This document shows, one piece after another, positions 26,460 to 35,336 of a DNA stretch of 64,000 nt (within the stretch, counting starts at the first letter, position 1; every line of letters starts with the position of its first letter). A program made the translations under genes and the position numbers. Under the pieces are notes generated by a model. The model did no database searches, was not told where the DNA came from, and worked only from the letters and a program-made list of their open reading frames with translations. The DNA lies in contig JANXSZ010000009.1 of assembly GCA_025356445.1 (NCBI GenBank), positions 109,762 to 173,761 on the forward strand. Reading direction: 5' to 3'. This stretch comes from Betaproteobacteria bacterium. Lineage in GTDB: Bacteria > Pseudomonadota > Gammaproteobacteria > Burkholderiales > Burkholderiaceae_C.

Positions 26460-27395
26460 GTGAATAAATCATTGAACAATGATGACCTTCGGGTCTTTAC
26501 CGTGGTGGCGCGCAAAGCCAGCTTTGCCGCCGCTGCGGATGAGCTGGGCAGCTCGGTCGCCTATGTCAGCAAGCGCATCCGGCTGTTGGAAGAGGCGTTG
26601 TCCGTCAGGCTGCTGCAACGCACCACGAGGCGTGTGGTGGTGACGGAGGAGGGCGAGCGGGTGTTCCACTGGGCGGAGCGCATTCTGGATGAGGTTGACC
26701 AGCTGCTGCAAGAGGTGGCCATCACCAAAGGCTCGCCACGCGGCTCTTTGCGTATCAGCACCAGTTTTGGCTTTGGCCGCAATATCGTCGCCCCGATGAT
26801 CTCCAACATGGTGGCGCGCTACCCCGCGTTACAGGTGCGCCTTGAGGTGTTTGACCGCATCGTGGACGTGGCGACCGAGGGCTTTGATGTGGACGTGCGG
26901 GTGGGGGATGACATCGCGCCCCACCTGATTGCGCGGCGCCTTGCCACCAACCACCGTGTGCTGTGCGCTGCCCCGTCGTATGTGGCGAAGCGCGGTACGC
27001 CCCGTACCTTGGTTGATCTGGCGGGCCATGACTGCCTGGTCATCAAAGAGCGCGACCATCCTTTCGGTGTCTGGCGCTTGCGCAGTGCGTCACGGGTGGG
27101 CGGGCCAGAGGAGGTGGCCAAAGTAACGGGCCCGCTGTCCACCAACAACGGCGAGATTGCTGTGCAGTGGGCGGTGGATGGGCGCGGCATCATCCTGCGC
27201 TCCATGTGGGACGTGGGGTTGCTGTTGCGTGCAGGCAAATTGGTGCAGGTGTTGCCGGATTACCAGCAAGAAGCCAATGTGTGGGCGGTCTACCCCTCGC
27301 GCCTGACCACTTCAGCGAAAGTCCGTGTCTGTGTCGAGTACCTGCAGGGGTGTTTTGATGCGCTGGACTTGGTGGGCCACAGCACACCGGGCTAG
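26460..27395 (+). CDS. LysR-family transcriptional regulator, probably of the tartrate locus
   Basis: 311 aa, GTG start. N-terminal winged helix (DDLRVFTVVARKASFAAAADELGSSVAYVSKRIRLLEEALSVRLLQRTTRRVVVTEEGE) followed by a periplasmic-binding-like effector domain (SLRISTSFGFGRNIVAPMI, FDVDVRVGD, GRGIILRSMWDV). LysR proteins usually control the divergent gene, here ttuC, in response to a pathway compound. It ends sharing CTAG with the convergent Smr gene. Confidence 0.88.
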   Translation: MNKSLNNDDLRVFTVVARKASFAAAADELGSSVAYVSKRIRLLEEALSVRLLQRTTRRVVVTEEGERVFHWAERILDEVDQLLQEVAITKGSPRGSLRISTSFGFGRNIVAPMISNMVARYPALQVRLEVFDRIVDVATEGFDVDVRVGDDIAPHLIARRLATNHRVLCAAPSYVAKRGTPRTLVDLAGHDCLVIKERDHPFGVWRLRSASRVGGPEEVAKVTGPLSTNNGEIAVQWAVDGRGIILRSMWDVGLLLRAGKLVQVLPDYQQEANVWAVYPSRLTTSAKVRVCVEYLQGCFDALDLVGHSTPG

Positions 27396-28057
27396 TGCTG
27401 CCGTACGGGGCTGCCTTGTAACAGCACCACCAGCGCCCCCGCGCCGCCATCCGACGGTTTGGCCTGCACGTAGGCCAGCACCTCTTCTTTTTGCACCAGC
27501 CAGCTTTGCACCTTGCTTTTGAGCACCGGGGCCTTGCCCGGCGAACCCAGGCCCTTGCCGTGGACGATGCGCACGCAGCGCAGGCCGAGTTTGGCGGCTT
27601 CGCGTACAAAGCGGGAGAGCGCATCACGGGCTTCTTCGCGGCGCAGGCCGTGCAGATCGAGTTCGCGCTGGATCGACCAGTCGCCCCGGCGCAGCTTGCG
27701 TGTCACGTCGGTGCCGATGCCGGGGCGGCGAAAGCTCAAGGTTTCATCCACTTCCAGCAGGGTGGTGATGTCGAACTCGTCGCTGATGGCTTCTTGCATC
27801 ACCGCCTGTTCATCCTTCAGCTTTTGTTTGGGTGTGGGCTCGGGTTGCTCTGCTTTCAATAGCGCGTTACGCTTGTCAGGTAAGCGCTGCACTGCTCCAG
27901 CAGCCAAAACAAAGAGGTTTTGGTTAGCCTCAGCCTTGCGGGCCAGCGTTGCGCGGACGACTTCTGCCGCAGCGGCTTTGGCCTGGGCAAGGGCTAACGA
28001 GGTTTGAATCTGCTTGAGGTCTTGCAGCGAACTGGCTTTGAGGGGTTTGGCAGCCAT
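27392..28057 (-). CDS. Smr (MutS2-like) domain protein
   Basis: 221 aa. The C-terminal half is a Smr domain: RELDLHGLRREEARDALSRFVREAAKLGLRCVRIVHGKGLGSPGKAPVLKSKVQSWL, with the DLHG and HGKG motifs of a nuclease-type fold. The N-terminal ~90 residues are charged and helical. Role in nucleic acid metabolism is unclear for stand-alone Smr proteins. Its ATG shares one base with the radC stop (TAATG), so the two are translationally coupled. Confidence 0.87.
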   Translation of the reverse strand: MAAKPLKASSLQDLKQIQTSLALAQAKAAAAEVVRATLARKAEANQNLFVLAAGAVQRLPDKRNALLKAEQPEPTPKQKLKDEQAVMQEAISDEFDITTLLEVDETLSFRRPGIGTDVTRKLRRGDWSIQRELDLHGLRREEARDALSRFVREAAKLGLRCVRIVHGKGLGSPGKAPVLKSKVQSWLVQKEEVLAYVQAKPSDGGAGALVVLLQGSPVRQH

Positions 28058-28752
28058 TACATCAACCCCCGCTCAGCCATCGACAAAGATTCCCCAGGTG
28101 CCACGATGACGTGGTCAAGCACGCGGATGTCGAGCAGCGCCAGGGCGGCTTTCAGTGTCTGCGTGATCGCCTCATCGGCGCGGGACGGTTGCACCGAGCC
28201 GCTGGGGTGGTTATGGGCCAGTACCACCGCCGTCGCTTGGTGGTGCAGGGCACGCAGCACCACTTCACGCGGGTAGACGCTGCTTTGCGTCAGGCTGCCG
28301 CGAAACATCTCCTCCAGCGCCAGCATACGGTGGTGCGCATCGACAAACAGCACGGCAAACACCTCGTAAGGCCGGTTGGACAGGTGCAGTTGCAGGTACT
28401 GCGTCACCGTGTCTGGCGTGGCGAAGATGGTTTTGGTCTTGAGCTGCTGGGCCAGGGCGCGGCGGGCCAGTTCCAGCACCGCTATGAGTTCGGCTTGTTT
28501 GGCCGGGCCTATGCCTTTGATGCGTTGCAAGTCGGTCATGCTGGCGTTGAGCAAACCGGCGATACCCCCAAAACCGTTGGGGTTGTCTTTGGGGTCGGCC
28601 AGCAGTTCATCGGCCAGGTGCAGCACGCTTTTACCCACGATGCCCGTGCGCAGCAACAGGGCCAGCAGCTCGCTGTCGCTCAGCGCCCCGGCACCGCGTG
28701 CGAGCAATTTTTCCCGGGGGCGGGCATCAGCGGGAAGGTCTTTAAGCAACAT
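28057..28752 (-). CDS. radC: RadC/JAB-domain protein
   Basis: 231 aa. N-terminal helix-hairpin-helix ([59 protein letters not shown]) and C-terminal JAMM metallo-domain with [20 protein letters not shown]. Despite the name its repair role is disputed. Divergent from the FKBP gene with 43 bp between starts. Confidence 0.92.
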   Translation of the reverse strand: MLLKDLPADARPREKLLARGAGALSDSELLALLLRTGIVGKSVLHLADELLADPKDNPNGFGGIAGLLNASMTDLQRIKGIGPAKQAELIAVLELARRALAQQLKTKTIFATPDTVTQYLQLHLSNRPYEVFAVLFVDAHHRMLALEEMFRGSLTQSSVYPREVVLRALHHQATAVVLAHNHPSGSVQPSRADEAITQTLKAALALLDIRVLDHVIVAPGESLSMAERGLM

Positions 28753-28795
28753 CAGCGGGGCTTTCTACAATGGAGGGCAGTTTATCGAGAGTTTT

Positions 28796-29302
28796 ATGTC
28801 CACCGTTGTACCTTCCCCCGCATCCGCCGCCACCGCCGTTCCAGTCGTCGCCCCCATCGTCGTGGAAGGCTCTTTTTTGACCCTGCACTACCGCCTTGCT
28901 GGCCCGGCGGGCGAGATCATCAACACCTTTGGCGGCAAACCCGCCACGCTCTCGCTGGGCACGGGGGAGTTGTCGCCTGCGGTGGAGCAGCGCTTGCTGG
29001 GGTTGGCCGAGGGCACGCGCACCGCCTTTGACATTCCTGCGGGCGAAGCGTTTGGCCCGCGCAATGCCGATATGGTGCAGTGGGTGGCGCGCAAGCTGCT
29101 CAAGCAACTGGGGGACCCAAACGAGCAGTACGCCGTGGGTGATGTGGTGCAGTTCCCGACACCTGATGGCCTTGGCAGCTATGCCGGTGCCGTGCAGCAG
29201 GTGCGAGAGGGGGAAGACGGTCAATCGGTGCAGTTTGACTTCAACCACCCCTTGGCAGGCCAGCCGGTGACGTTTGAAGTGCAGTTGATCGGGGTGCTGT
29301 GA
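28796..29302 (+). CDS. FKBP-type peptidyl-prolyl isomerase (SlpA/FkpB type)
   Basis: 168 aa cytoplasmic isomerase. A variable Ala/Pro-rich start is followed by SFLTLHYRLAGPAGEIINTFGGKPATLSLGTGELSPAVEQRLLGLAEG, then the inserted IF-type domain GEAFGPRNADMVQWVARKLL and VTFEVQLIGV. Upstream of ispH with overlapping stop/start (TGATG), the same arrangement as slpA (fkpB)-ispH in E. coli. Confidence 0.88.
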   Translation: MSTVVPSPASAATAVPVVAPIVVEGSFLTLHYRLAGPAGEIINTFGGKPATLSLGTGELSPAVEQRLLGLAEGTRTAFDIPAGEAFGPRNADMVQWVARKLLKQLGDPNEQYAVGDVVQFPTPDGLGSYAGAVQQVREGEDGQSVQFDFNHPLAGQPVTFEVQLIGVL

Positions 29303-30261
29303 TGTCACCAACGCCTGACAAAAAAATGCCTGAAGAAATCCTGCTGGCGGAACCGCGTGGCTTCTGTGCGGGCGTTGACCGGGCTATTGAAATTGTGGAG
29401 CGTGCTTTGGTCAAGTTCGGTGCCCCCATCTATGTGCGCCATGAAATCGTTCACAACACCTATGTGGTGAATGATTTGAAAACCAAAGGTGCTGTCTTTA
29501 TCGAAGCGCTCGAAGACGTACCACCGGGCGCTACACTGGTTTTCAGTGCACATGGTGTGAGCAAAGCCGTGCAGCAAGAGGCACGCGACCGGGGTTTCCA
29601 GATTTTTGACGCCACCTGCCCCCTCGTCACCAAAGTGCACGTGGAAGTCGCCAAGCTGTACAAAGAAGGTTTTGAGTTCATCATGATTGGCCACAAGGGC
29701 CACCCGGAAGTGGAAGGCACGATGGGGCAGCTGGAAGACGGTATTCATCTGGTCGAAGACGTGGCCGATGTCGCCCGTGCTGCACCGCGTCAAACTGCAA
29801 AATTGGCCGTGGTGACGCAAACCACCCTCAGCGTGGACGATGCGGCCGAGATCGCTGCAGCCATCAAGGCGCGCTTCCCCAACGCCCGCCAGCCCAAGAT
29901 GCAAGACATCTGCTACGCCACGCAAAACCGGCAAGATGCCATCAAAATCATGAGCCCGCAGGTGGATATCGTGATCGTGGTGGGCAGCCCCACCAGCTCC
30001 AACAGCAACCGCTTGCGTGAGTTGGCTGTCAAGCTGGGCACGCCTAGCTACATGGTGGACAGCGCGGAGGAGCTGCAAGCGCAATGGTTTGAGGGCACCG
30101 TGCGCGTCGGCCTGACCGCTGGTGCCTCTGCCCCAGAAGTGCTGGTGCAGCAGGTGATTGACCGCGTGAAAGCACTGGGTGCCGTGGCTGTGCGCAAGAT
30201 GGACGGCATTGAAGAAACGGTGAAATTCCCGCTGCCCAAAGGTCTGCGCATTGACGCTTAA
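29302..30261 (+). CDS. ispH: 4-hydroxy-3-methylbut-2-enyl diphosphate reductase
   Basis: 319 aa. Last step of the MEP isoprenoid pathway, making IPP and DMAPP with a 4Fe-4S centre. The three cluster cysteines are in EPRGFCAGVDRAI, FDATCPLVTKVH and QDICYATQNRQDA; HxxVVN in HEIVHNTYVVNDLK and the SPTSSNSNRL substrate loop are intact. The start overlaps the FKBP stop. Housekeeping gene. Confidence 0.95.
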   Translation: MSPTPDKKMPEEILLAEPRGFCAGVDRAIEIVERALVKFGAPIYVRHEIVHNTYVVNDLKTKGAVFIEALEDVPPGATLVFSAHGVSKAVQQEARDRGFQIFDATCPLVTKVHVEVAKLYKEGFEFIMIGHKGHPEVEGTMGQLEDGIHLVEDVADVARAAPRQTAKLAVVTQTTLSVDDAAEIAAAIKARFPNARQPKMQDICYATQNRQDAIKIMSPQVDIVIVVGSPTSSNSNRLRELAVKLGTPSYMVDSAEELQAQWFEGTVRVGLTAGASAPEVLVQQVIDRVKALGAVAVRKMDGIEETVKFPLPKGLRIDA

Positions 30262-30844
30262 GACCGGTCTGCCCCCGCTGATCGCATCCACCTGCCGTGT
30301 GCTCATCCTGGGCAGCTTCCCTGGTGTGGCCTCGCTGGCAGCGCAGCAGTACTATGGGCACCCGCGCAACCATTTTTGGCCAATTATGCTGGCTTTATTG
30401 CCCTCTAGTGCAGAACTGATGGGCGTGAGCAGCTATCAAAAACGAAGTGAATGGTTGCTGGCGAACCACATAGGTCTGTGGGACGTGTACGCCGCCTGCG
30501 AGCGCGAGGGCAGTCTGGATACCGCCATACGCAACGCGCAGGTCAACGATGTGTCAGCGCTGCGCCAAAGCTGTCCGCAGCTTCAGGCCATCGCCCACAA
30601 TGGCACCGAGAGCTATAAACACCGCTGCCACACCGAGGCCTCGGGTGTGCCTGTTTACAAACTCCCCTCCACCAGTCCCGCTAACGCATCATGGTCGTTC
30701 GAGCGCAAACTGAGCGCTTGGCGCGACGCCCTGCAACCCCACTTAGGATTCCGATGGCCGAATTGCCCTCCACCGCCACGCCACCTTCCACTGTGCTTGC
30801 CGCTGCAAGAGCTGCCAAAGCTACCAAAAAGGCCAAAGTCGTGA
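30251..30844 (+). CDS. DNA-deoxyinosine glycosylase (UDG superfamily), unusual 3' overlap
   Basis: Up to 197 aa; TTG start overlapping the ispH stop. LILGSFPGVASLAAQQYYGHPRNHFWPIM, HIGLWDVYAACEREGSLDTAIRNAQVND and KLPSTSPANASWSFERKLSAWRDAL match hypoxanthine-DNA glycosylases, which remove deaminated adenine. The natural family end is near LSAWRDAL (about 30735); the extra tail LPLCLPLQELPKLPKRPKS reads through 91 bp of the next gene, suggesting the original stop was lost. The middle (about 30391-30446) carries an AT-rich mini-repeat. Confidence 0.78.
   Translation: MTLKTGLPPLIASTCRVLILGSFPGVASLAAQQYYGHPRNHFWPIMLALLPSSAELMGVSSYQKRSEWLLANHIGLWDVYAACEREGSLDTAIRNAQVNDVSALRQSCPQLQAIAHNGTESYKHRCHTEASGVPVYKLPSTSPANASWSFERKLSAWRDALQPHLGFRWPNCPPPPRHLPLCLPLQELPKLPKRPKS
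30391..30446 (-). repeat. Long copy of the TAGC mini-repeat inside the glycosylase gene
   Basis: Read on the minus strand it begins TTTTTGATAGCTGCTCACGC and continues to CACTAGAGGGCAATAAAG. It resembles a dispersed repeat I recall from Comamonadaceae genomes (TTTGATAGCTGCT ... GCTAGAGG). It is read through in frame by the glycosylase. Confidence 0.5.
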
Positions 30845-31599
30845 AAGCCAACCTGCCTGCCGAACTGCCCGAAGTCAATTTTTCCGATTACGACGGCGTG
30901 CGCAGCCTGCACCTGGGAACGCCATGGATTCAAGGCTCCATGCGCATGGACGACCCTTACGCGCTGGAGCTGGAATACGTGCAGCGCATGATGGCGTGGT
31001 TGCTGTTTGTCGAGCCCACCAGCGTCAGCAAACGCCACGCGATGCAGCTGGGTTTGGGCGCAGCCAGCATCACCAAGTTCTGCCGCAAAACCCTGCGCAT
31101 GACTGTGACTGCCATCGAGCTGAACCCGCAGGTGGTGATCGCCTGCCGAGGCTGGTTCAAACTCCCCCAGGACGAACCTCGCCAGCGCGTGGTGCTGGCC
31201 AATGCCGCCACAGAAATTCAAGACCCCATGTGGCACGGTACCGTGGACGCGCTGCAAGTTGATTTGTACGACCAAGACGCCGCCGCCCCCGTGCTGGACA
31301 GTGAAGATTTCTACGCCGACTGCCGCCGTTTGCTCACTGAAGACGGCTGCATGACGGTGAACCTGTTCGGCTTGGCCTCCAGCTACCCGATGAGTCTGGA
31401 GAAGATCACCGCCGTGTTCGGCGCCGATGCCGTGTGGGCCTTCAAACCCACGCGCGAAGGCAACACCGTGGTACTGGCCCAACGCACGCCAGTGCGCCCC
31501 ACCAAGGCCGTGCTGACAGAGCGGGCACAGACGATTTTTTCAAGATGGGCGTTGCCTGCACCCAAGTGGCTGCGGGTGTTCAAGCCTGCCAAAGTTTGA
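30754..31599 (+). CDS. Spermidine synthase-like (polyamine aminopropyltransferase family) protein
   Basis: About 281 aa from the ATG at 30754, which has a TAGGA-like site. An Ala/Lys-rich start is followed by a Rossmann methyltransferase-like fold: RMMAWLLFVEP, HAMQLGLGAASITKFCRKTLRMTVTAIELNPQVV, DALQVDLYDQDAAAPVLDSEDFY. The classical spermidine synthase GGGDG loop is LGLGAAS here, so true aminopropyltransferase activity is uncertain. It follows the glycosylase, overlapping its extended tail. Confidence 0.8.
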   Translation: MAELPSTATPPSTVLAAARAAKATKKAKVVKANLPAELPEVNFSDYDGVRSLHLGTPWIQGSMRMDDPYALELEYVQRMMAWLLFVEPTSVSKRHAMQLGLGAASITKFCRKTLRMTVTAIELNPQVVIACRGWFKLPQDEPRQRVVLANAATEIQDPMWHGTVDALQVDLYDQDAAAPVLDSEDFYADCRRLLTEDGCMTVNLFGLASSYPMSLEKITAVFGADAVWAFKPTREGNTVVLAQRTPVRPTKAVLTERAQTIFSRWALPAPKWLRVFKPAKV

Positions 31600-31644
31600 C
31601 CCTTGCTGCGTTGCGGAGGGGGGTGTCTTCGTTACCATCGCAGC

Positions 31645-33450
31645 ATGAAGTCTCACCACGCTGCGCTGCATTCCTCTAACCCCATCAAACTTCCTCGCCC
31701 AAGCTACCAAGGCCCGCTCGACTGGCGGCGCATGGTGGAGTGGATGGGGGAAGACGGTTTGGTTTCTACTGAAGAAGTCAGCCGCACCATTGCCCGTTGC
31801 TCTCAGGCCGAAAGTGCGCAGCATCCGCTGGTGCGTCTGGCCAGCGTGGCCATGACCCGTGCCAGTGATGGCAAGCCGCTGGACATTGAGCTGTTGACCC
31901 AATGGCTGGCAGGCCGTGCCGGGTTGGACTATGTGCGCATTGACCCGCTCAAGGTGGATGTGGGCAAGGTGGCCGATACCATGAGTGCGGCTTATGCAGA
32001 GCGGCACAAGGTACTGCCGGTGCAGGTCAGCGCGACAGAGGTGACGGTAGCGACGGCTGACCCGTTCATCACCGATTGGGTGAGTGAGGTGGAGCGCCAG
32101 TCGCGCCGATCGGTTCGGCGTGTGGTGGTCAACCCGCTGGACATTCACCGCTACACCGTGGAGTTTTTTGCGCTTGCTAAATCAGTGCGAGCTGCGATCA
32201 AAGCGGGGGGCAACCAGGGCGCGAGTTTTGAGCAGCTGGTGGAGTTGGGCAAGACCAGCAAAGCCCTGGATGCCAATGACCAAGGCGTAGTGCAGGTGGT
32301 GGATTGGCTGTGGCAGTACGCGTTTGACCAGCGTGCCAGTGACATTCACCTGGAGCCACGCCGTGACCAGGGTGTGATCCGTTTTCGCATTGATGGCGTG
32401 CTGCACCGTGTCTACCAGATGCCGATGGGTGTGCTGAACGCCATGACGGCACGCATCAAGTTGCTGGGGCGCATGGACGTGATGGAAAAACGCCGCCCAC
32501 AGGATGGCCGTATCAAAACCCGCAACCCGCGCGGTGACGAGGTGGAAATGCGCTTGTCTACGTTGCCTACAGCGTTCGGTGAAAAGATGGTGATGCGGAT
32601 TTTTGACCCGGACAACACGGTCAAAGACCTGGATGCCTTGGGTTTTGCGCCGCACGATGCCGACCGCTGGCAGGGCCTGGTGAAGCGCCCCTACGGCATT
32701 ATTTTGGTGACAGGGCCTACAGGTTCGGGCAAAACCACCACGCTCTACGCCACGCTCAAGCGGGTGGCGACGGAGGAAGTAAACGTCAGCACGGTGGAAG
32801 ACCCGATTGAAATGATTGAGCCTGCCTTCAACCAAACCCAGGTGCAGACGCATCTGGACTTTGGCTTTCCCGAGGGGCTGCGGGCGTTGATGCGGCAAGA
32901 CCCAGACATCATCATGGTGGGTGAAATCCGCGATTTGCCTACGGCTGAGATGGCCGTGCAGGCAGCGCTGACGGGGCACTTGGTGTTTTCCACCCTGCAC
33001 ACCAATGACGCGCCTTCAGCCATCACCCGCATGATGGAGTTGGGCATACCGCCTTACCTCATCAATGCCACAGTGCTGGGTGTGCTGGCGCAGCGGCTGG
33101 TGCGCACGCTGTGCAAGCAGTGCCGGGTGCGTGATGAAAACTCCACCGCAGATGCGCTGGCCGAGGCCGTCAAACCCTGGAAGCTCAATGGTGGCTACCG
33201 GCCTTACAAGCCTGTGGGTTGCGTTGATTGCCGCATGACAGGTTTCATGGGCCGCATGGGCCTGTACGAGCTGATGACGGTGACAGACGGCTTCAAGGAC
33301 AAGGTGAACCGCAGTCCCAGCAACGATGCGTTGCGCAAGCAGGCGGTGGCCGATGGCATGCGGCCGCTGCGGCTGGCTGGGGCTTTGCGCGTGGCCGAGG
33401 GGCTGACCACGCTCGACGAGGTGCTGACGGCAACGCCACCGCTAGAGTAA
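31645..33450 (+). CDS. GspE/PilB-family type II secretion or type IV pilus ATPase
   Basis: About 601 aa. N-terminal GspE-N domain (HPLVRLASVAM, LTQWLAGRAGLDYVRIDPLKVDVGKVADTMSAAYAERHKVLPVQV), then the AAA core with GPTGSGKTTTLYATLK (Walker A), EDPIEMIEPAFNQTQV, LMRQDPDIIMVGEIRDLPTAEMAVQAALTGHLVFSTLHTNDAPSA (Asp box, Walker B, His box). The zinc motif is partly visible as CKQCRVR ... CVDCRM. No other pilus or secretion gene is near. Ends 9 bp inside the convergent GGDEF gene. Confidence 0.9.
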   Translation: MKSHHAALHSSNPIKLPRPSYQGPLDWRRMVEWMGEDGLVSTEEVSRTIARCSQAESAQHPLVRLASVAMTRASDGKPLDIELLTQWLAGRAGLDYVRIDPLKVDVGKVADTMSAAYAERHKVLPVQVSATEVTVATADPFITDWVSEVERQSRRSVRRVVVNPLDIHRYTVEFFALAKSVRAAIKAGGNQGASFEQLVELGKTSKALDANDQGVVQVVDWLWQYAFDQRASDIHLEPRRDQGVIRFRIDGVLHRVYQMPMGVLNAMTARIKLLGRMDVMEKRRPQDGRIKTRNPRGDEVEMRLSTLPTAFGEKMVMRIFDPDNTVKDLDALGFAPHDADRWQGLVKRPYGIILVTGPTGSGKTTTLYATLKRVATEEVNVSTVEDPIEMIEPAFNQTQVQTHLDFGFPEGLRALMRQDPDIIMVGEIRDLPTAEMAVQAALTGHLVFSTLHTNDAPSAITRMMELGIPPYLINATVLGVLAQRLVRTLCKQCRVRDENSTADALAEAVKPWKLNGGYRPYKPVGCVDCRMTGFMGRMGLYELMTVTDGFKDKVNRSPSNDALRKQAVADGMRPLRLAGALRVAEGLTTLDEVLTATPPLE

Positions 33451-34668
33451 TCCATTCGCTGATTCGTTTTCCAGATCGCTGGCTGAATCGGCAAAAGGTA
33501 TTGGCTGCGAGTTTTCGGTGAGGGGTTGTCTCGCATAGGCGGCTGTGCGGGCAGAGCGTTGCGCCCGGTCCAGTACATTCGCCACATCCACTTGGTGCGT
33601 CAGGCTGGCGCGCCCTACACCCACATTCAGAACGATGGCGTGGTCTTCGCCATGTATGCCCATGATGTCCATGGGGTAGCTCAGCTTTTCGGTCAGCAAT
33701 GCGATCTGGTGGTTGGTCTCTTCGGACGACACAGCTGTTTCAAGCAACACGATGTAGCAGCGATCGTAATAGCGGCCTACGGGGTTGATGAGCCCGATTT
33801 CGCGGCTTACTCTGGCCCCCAGGCGCACGAGCAGCTCCTGCGCACCGCCAGGGCCAATGTGGCGCACCAAAGCTTCAAAGTTAAACACCATCACGGCCAA
33901 AACCTCACCCTTGGCACCGCGCAATTGCAGGCGTTTTTGCGCGGCAATGATTTTTTTGATGATGGTGATACCGTTGTCCAAACCGGTCATAGGGTCGCTG
34001 GTAGACGATTGTGTGCCGCGCAGGGCGTCCGATTTTTTGCGGCTGCGTGTCCAGACCAAAATGCTCATGAACAACGCTATCGCCGCACTGGCAGCGGCGA
34101 CCAGCATGTGTGCTTTCAACCCGTACAAACAGCCCAGGGCCAGGCCATAATGTCCGGCGACCACCCACGCAAAGACGAAAGCGCCCAGTGCCGCTAACCA
34201 CGCCAAGCGGTCGCCCAACAGTGCGGCCCACAGGCACAGCCCGCAAATGGCCAAAATACCCAGTATGGCCAAAACACCGGCGGCCAACAGCGGGTAGGGC
34301 TCAGGCAGCCACAAACAACCCACACTTGCCAGAATGCAGGTGGGTGTGATACCCATGACGCTCAGGTCAATTACCCGATTACGCTGGCGGGCTCCCAGCC
34401 AATCCCGTATGGACAGGGCTGATAACGCCACACACGATGGACCTGAGAGCACACGCAGAATATGGAAGTCTGCAGGGGTGATATCAGGTGCTATCACCAT
34501 CAGCAGACCGTTGAGTGTCAGGATGCCCAGGCCACAACTGCCCGCCCAAATCACATGCTGTGCCGCCGACGCTGTGCGGTGTCGGACTGCGATCACGATG
34601 CAGCACAGGATGAGCATCCCATACGCGCCAGCGTGAGCCGTCCAAATCAGGTTTTCAGCAAGGTTCAT
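33442..34668 (-). CDS. Membrane protein with degenerate GGDEF domain
   Basis: 408 aa. Roughly six N-terminal membrane segments (1-205, starting LIWTAHAGAYGMLILCCIVIAV), then a GGDEF-like domain from about 225 (DPMTGLDNGITIIKKII). The active-site motif GGDEF is replaced: the sequence at the equivalent position reads GRYYDRCYIVLLE. So it is not expected to make c-di-GMP and may be a receptor or structural relic. Single gene. Confidence 0.75.
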   Translation of the reverse strand: MNLAENLIWTAHAGAYGMLILCCIVIAVRHRTASAAQHVIWAGSCGLGILTLNGLLMVIAPDITPADFHILRVLSGPSCVALSALSIRDWLGARQRNRVIDLSVMGITPTCILASVGCLWLPEPYPLLAAGVLAILGILAICGLCLWAALLGDRLAWLAALGAFVFAWVVAGHYGLALGCLYGLKAHMLVAAASAAIALFMSILVWTRSRKKSDALRGTQSSTSDPMTGLDNGITIIKKIIAAQKRLQLRGAKGEVLAVMVFNFEALVRHIGPGGAQELLVRLGARVSREIGLINPVGRYYDRCYIVLLETAVSSEETNHQIALLTEKLSYPMDIMGIHGEDHAIVLNVGVGRASLTHQVDVANVLDRAQRSARTAAYARQPLTENSQPIPFADSASDLENESANGLL

Positions 34669-34834
34669 TCACAAATATAACGGGTTGAGGCAGGTGCTGA
34701 TGCACAAAGTTGACAAGCATAAGGCAAGGGTAATCCCGAGTGTCCTTTACCGTGTAATAGGTGGAATCCACATGGGGGCAATGGGCGTTTGCCGGGCAGA
34801 ATGCGCACAAACCAACATTTCTAGGAGATTACCA

Positions 34835-35323
34835 GTGGAAATCAAAAGTCAAAAAGACTTTTACGCCGGGCTTATGTTTACCGGTGTAGGCGTTGCCTTT
34901 GCTGTAGGTGCCAAAACCTACAACGTGGGTGATGGCGCACGCATGGGGCCAGGGTACTTCCCGCTCATGCTGGGTATGGTGTTGACCTTTTTAGGCGCGC
35001 TGATTGTTTTCAATGCCTTCCGCTCCAAGGTGGTTGGTGGGGATCCGATTGGCAAGTGGGCCTGGAAGCCTCTGGCGCTGATTTTGGGGGCCAATTTGGC
35101 CTTCGGTGTGATGCTGGGCGGTTTGCCCAGCATCAAGGTGCCTGCGATGGGCATGATCGTTGCCATTTACGCGCTGACCTTCATCGCCAGTTTGGCCGAT
35201 TCTCATTTCAAAGCCAGAAACGTGTTTATTTTGGCGACCGTCTTGGCAGTGGGCAGTTACCTCGCCTTCATCATGCTTTTGAAGCTTCAGATTCAGGTCT
35301 GGCCTACGTTCATTACAGGCTAA
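34835..35323 (+). CDS. tctB: Tripartite tricarboxylate transporter small membrane subunit TctB
   Basis: About 162 aa with four hydrophobic segments (DFYAGLMFTGVGVAFAVGA; GPGYFPLMLGMVLTFLGALIVF; PLALILGANLAFGVML; VFILATVLAVGSYLAFIML). GTG start at 34835 preceded by AGGAG; the longer upstream reading is rejected. It precedes TctA by 13 bp. The binding protein is not adjacent; candidates are the orphan at 51111 or genes elsewhere. Confidence 0.87.
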   Translation: MEIKSQKDFYAGLMFTGVGVAFAVGAKTYNVGDGARMGPGYFPLMLGMVLTFLGALIVFNAFRSKVVGGDPIGKWAWKPLALILGANLAFGVMLGGLPSIKVPAMGMIVAIYALTFIASLADSHFKARNVFILATVLAVGSYLAFIMLLKLQIQVWPTFITG

Positions 35324-35336
35324 AAGGACGCACACA

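Noticed and set aside
33526..34197. 223-codon plus-strand frame opposite the degenerate GGDEF gene
   Set aside because: Rich in His/Gln/Arg as expected of antisense, and the minus strand encodes clear membrane helices.
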